Shown: positions 62,873 to 64,000 of the stretch, piece after piece
Layout: each line of letters starts with the position of its first letter
Numbering within the stretch: position 1 is the first letter of the stretch
NCBI RefSeq assembly: GCF_030913705.1
Contig: NZ_CP133190.1
Span: forward strand, 496,001 to 560,000
Length of the DNA: 64,000 nt
Origin: Anaerocolumna sp. MB42-C2
GTDB lineage: Bacteria > Bacillota > Clostridia > Lachnospirales > Lachnospiraceae
Direction: 5' to 3'
Notes under the pieces: model-generated
Told to the model about the DNA's origin: nothing
What the model saw: the letters and a program-made list of their open reading frames with translations, nothing else
Databases searched by the model: none
Made by a program: the position numbers and the translations under genes

Positions 62873-63526
62873 TCAAAACAGTTCTATGAAAGATTCAATA
62901 TAATAATCTGCAAGCTCCTGTTTCTTATGGTTATCTTCCCTGGTAAAATGATCATAGACTGCACAAACTTTCATACCGGCATTTTTACCGGCCATAATTC
63001 CCTGTATAACATCCTCAAAAACCAGGCATTTATCCGCAGATACCTTTAAATCATTAGCAACTAACAGATAAATATCAGGTGCCGGTTTCCCCTTTTCTAC
63101 CTCACAGGAAGTACGGATTGATGAAAAATATTCTTTCACATTTAATTTGTCAATTACTAAATCAACCAGTTCCCTTGAATTACTGGTTGCTATCCCCGCT
63201 TTGATCTGATTGTCCCTTAAGAATTGCAGCAGCTTAAAAGCCCCTGTTTTTAATGGAACCTGTGTCATATATTTTTCCCACGCCATCTGATTCCATTCTG
63301 TCTTTATTTCTTCAATGGTTAACTTCAAAGCAAAACGTGTTTTAAAATATATTGCCGTTTCCGAAAAACTCATTCCTTCTATTTCACTCTGCAGATTATC
63401 AGGAAATTCTATCCCGTATTTACTCAAAAACTCAATATCAATATCACGCCACATCCACATAGAATCAACCAAAGTTCCATCCAGATCAAATATCACAGCG
63501 TTAATATCTTGAAACATTCCATCCAT
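62873..63526 (-). CDS. HAD-family hydrolase (beta-phosphoglucomutase-like)
   Basis: A 217-residue phosphatase. Motif I is VIFDLDGTLVDS with the nucleophile Asp, motif II is GIATSNSRELV, and motifs III/IV are KGKPAPDIYLL and CLVFEDVIQGIMAGKNAGM. A helical cap lies between motifs I and II. The substrate is probably a sugar phosphate. Its ribosome binding site GGGTAT is part of family-3 copy D. Confidence 0.9.
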   Translation of the reverse strand: MDGMFQDINAVIFDLDGTLVDSMWMWRDIDIEFLSKYGIEFPDNLQSEIEGMSFSETAIYFKTRFALKLTIEEIKTEWNQMAWEKYMTQVPLKTGAFKLLQFLRDNQIKAGIATSNSRELVDLVIDKLNVKEYFSSIRTSCEVEKGKPAPDIYLLVANDLKVSADKCLVFEDVIQGIMAGKNAGMKVCAVYDHFTREDNHKKQELADYYIESFIELF

Positions 63527-63572
63527 TTTTTATACCCATTCCCTATCTCAGACAAGTCTGGGATAGAGAAAT
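63527..63572 (-). repeat. Start-site leader element, family 3, copy D (3' end only)
   Basis: In transcript sense TATCCCAGAC-TT-GTCTGAGATA is followed by GGGAATGGGTAT and five A residues before the HAD gene's ATG. It corresponds to the last 40-45 bases of copies A-C; the upstream part is lacking. Confidence 0.65.
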
Positions 63573-63583
63573 TTCTTTCCTGC

Positions 63584-64000
63584 TTATTCATTTCCTTTTA
63601 ATTTATTTAATTCATATTCGGTAAGCTTACGATACTCTCCCGGTGCCAGAGATTCGTCCAAATATAATTCCCCCATACTTAATCTTTTTAAATAGAGAAC
63701 CTCTTTAGAAACTGCCTCAAACATTCTCTTTACCTGGTGGAATTTCCCCTCATAAATAGTTACTTTAATATCTGAGATATCACCGGCTTCCAATATATCA
63801 AGCCGCGCCGGAAGCGTAATAAAATCTTCATCTAATTGTATACCCGACCTAAATGTTTCTACATCTTCCTTAGTTACCATACCTTTTATTCGTGCATAAT
63901 ATACTTTGGGAACATGTTTTTTGGGAGAAAGTAAACGGTGTGCCAAATCACCGTCATTAGTTATTAATAATAACCCCTCCGTATCTTTATCCAGCCGGCC
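63584..64000 (-). CDS. RsuA/RluB-family pseudouridine synthase, C-terminal part (runs off the window)
   Basis: 139 codons are visible; the gene begins beyond 64000. The catalytic motif GRLDKDTEGLLL is at the very edge, followed by TNDGDLAHRLLSPKKHVPKVY, then the RsuA-type KRMFEAVSKEVLYLKRL and GEYRKLTEYELNKL. It would modify a uridine in 16S or 23S rRNA. The missing N terminus normally has an S4 domain. Confidence 0.9.
   Translation of the reverse strand, partial: GRLDKDTEGLLLITNDGDLAHRLLSPKKHVPKVYYARIKGMVTKEDVETFRSGIQLDEDFITLPARLDILEAGDISDIKVTIYEGKFHQVKRMFEAVSKEVLYLKRLSMGELYLDESLAPGEYRKLTEYELNKLKGNE

Overview
The window looks like chromosomal DNA of an AT-rich, anaerobic, endospore-forming Clostridia, most likely Lachnospiraceae (Lachnoclostridium/Anaerocolumna-like). 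The evidence is the low G+C, strong AGGAGG ribosome binding sites, a dipicolinate synthase pair (dpaAB, spores), many iron-sulfur and radical-SAM proteins, a short-form HisG with HisZ, and polysaccharide-uptake genes. Most genes are on the minus strand. No rRNA, tRNA, CRISPR array, prophage or intact insertion sequence was seen.

Layout. 1-4780: a sugar operon (isomerase-like protein, split transketolase, FGGY kinase) with a divergent LacI regulator; it resembles the transketolase route for branched sugars such as apiose. 4885-14398: single genes (iron-sulfur protein, MetY, M16 peptidase, YcaQ-like glycosylase, GNAT, WYL regulator, CsbD, radical SAM). 14761-18977: molybdate transporter modABC with a HTH/molybdate-binding regulator and a long leader. 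19207-25264: pnp and rpsO, normally neighbours, split by an FAD oxidoreductase and a MATE exporter. 25623-28853: dpaAB, a divergent cis-prenyltransferase and a J-domain protein. 28948-36674: an intracellular GH5 enzyme, an ABC sugar importer without its ATPase, and a YesM/YesN-type two-component system. 37103-45226: diguanylate cyclase, CDP-alcohol phosphatidyltransferase, aldo/keto reductase with a MerR regulator, an ABC exporter and a MocR regulator. 45525-55418: the translation operon rimP-nusA-ylxR-ylxQ-infB-rbfA-nrnA-truB-ribF. 55824-60951: hisZ-hisG-hisD-hisB-hisIE, the last gene carrying a degenerate HisF-like domain. 61273-64000: recU, two pseudouridine synthases and a HAD phosphatase.

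The most unusual content is non-coding. A family of multi-hairpin elements (33564, 46917, 49674, 63527) ends at exactly the same place relative to a start codon in all four copies. It supplies a GGGTG/GGGTA-type ribosome binding site preceded by a hairpin whose arms covary. Two further palindromic families (6251/21544 and 24765/36863) are scattered between genes. The rimP operon has a 340-nt leader with an internally duplicated module, pnp has a 110-nt leader hairpin, and modA has a leader terminator plus 10-bp phased repeats. Protein oddities include an initiation factor 2 with a roughly 300-residue prion-like N/Q/G/Y/R domain, an RbfA with an acidic tail, and a MocR protein with Arg at the usual PLP-lysine position.
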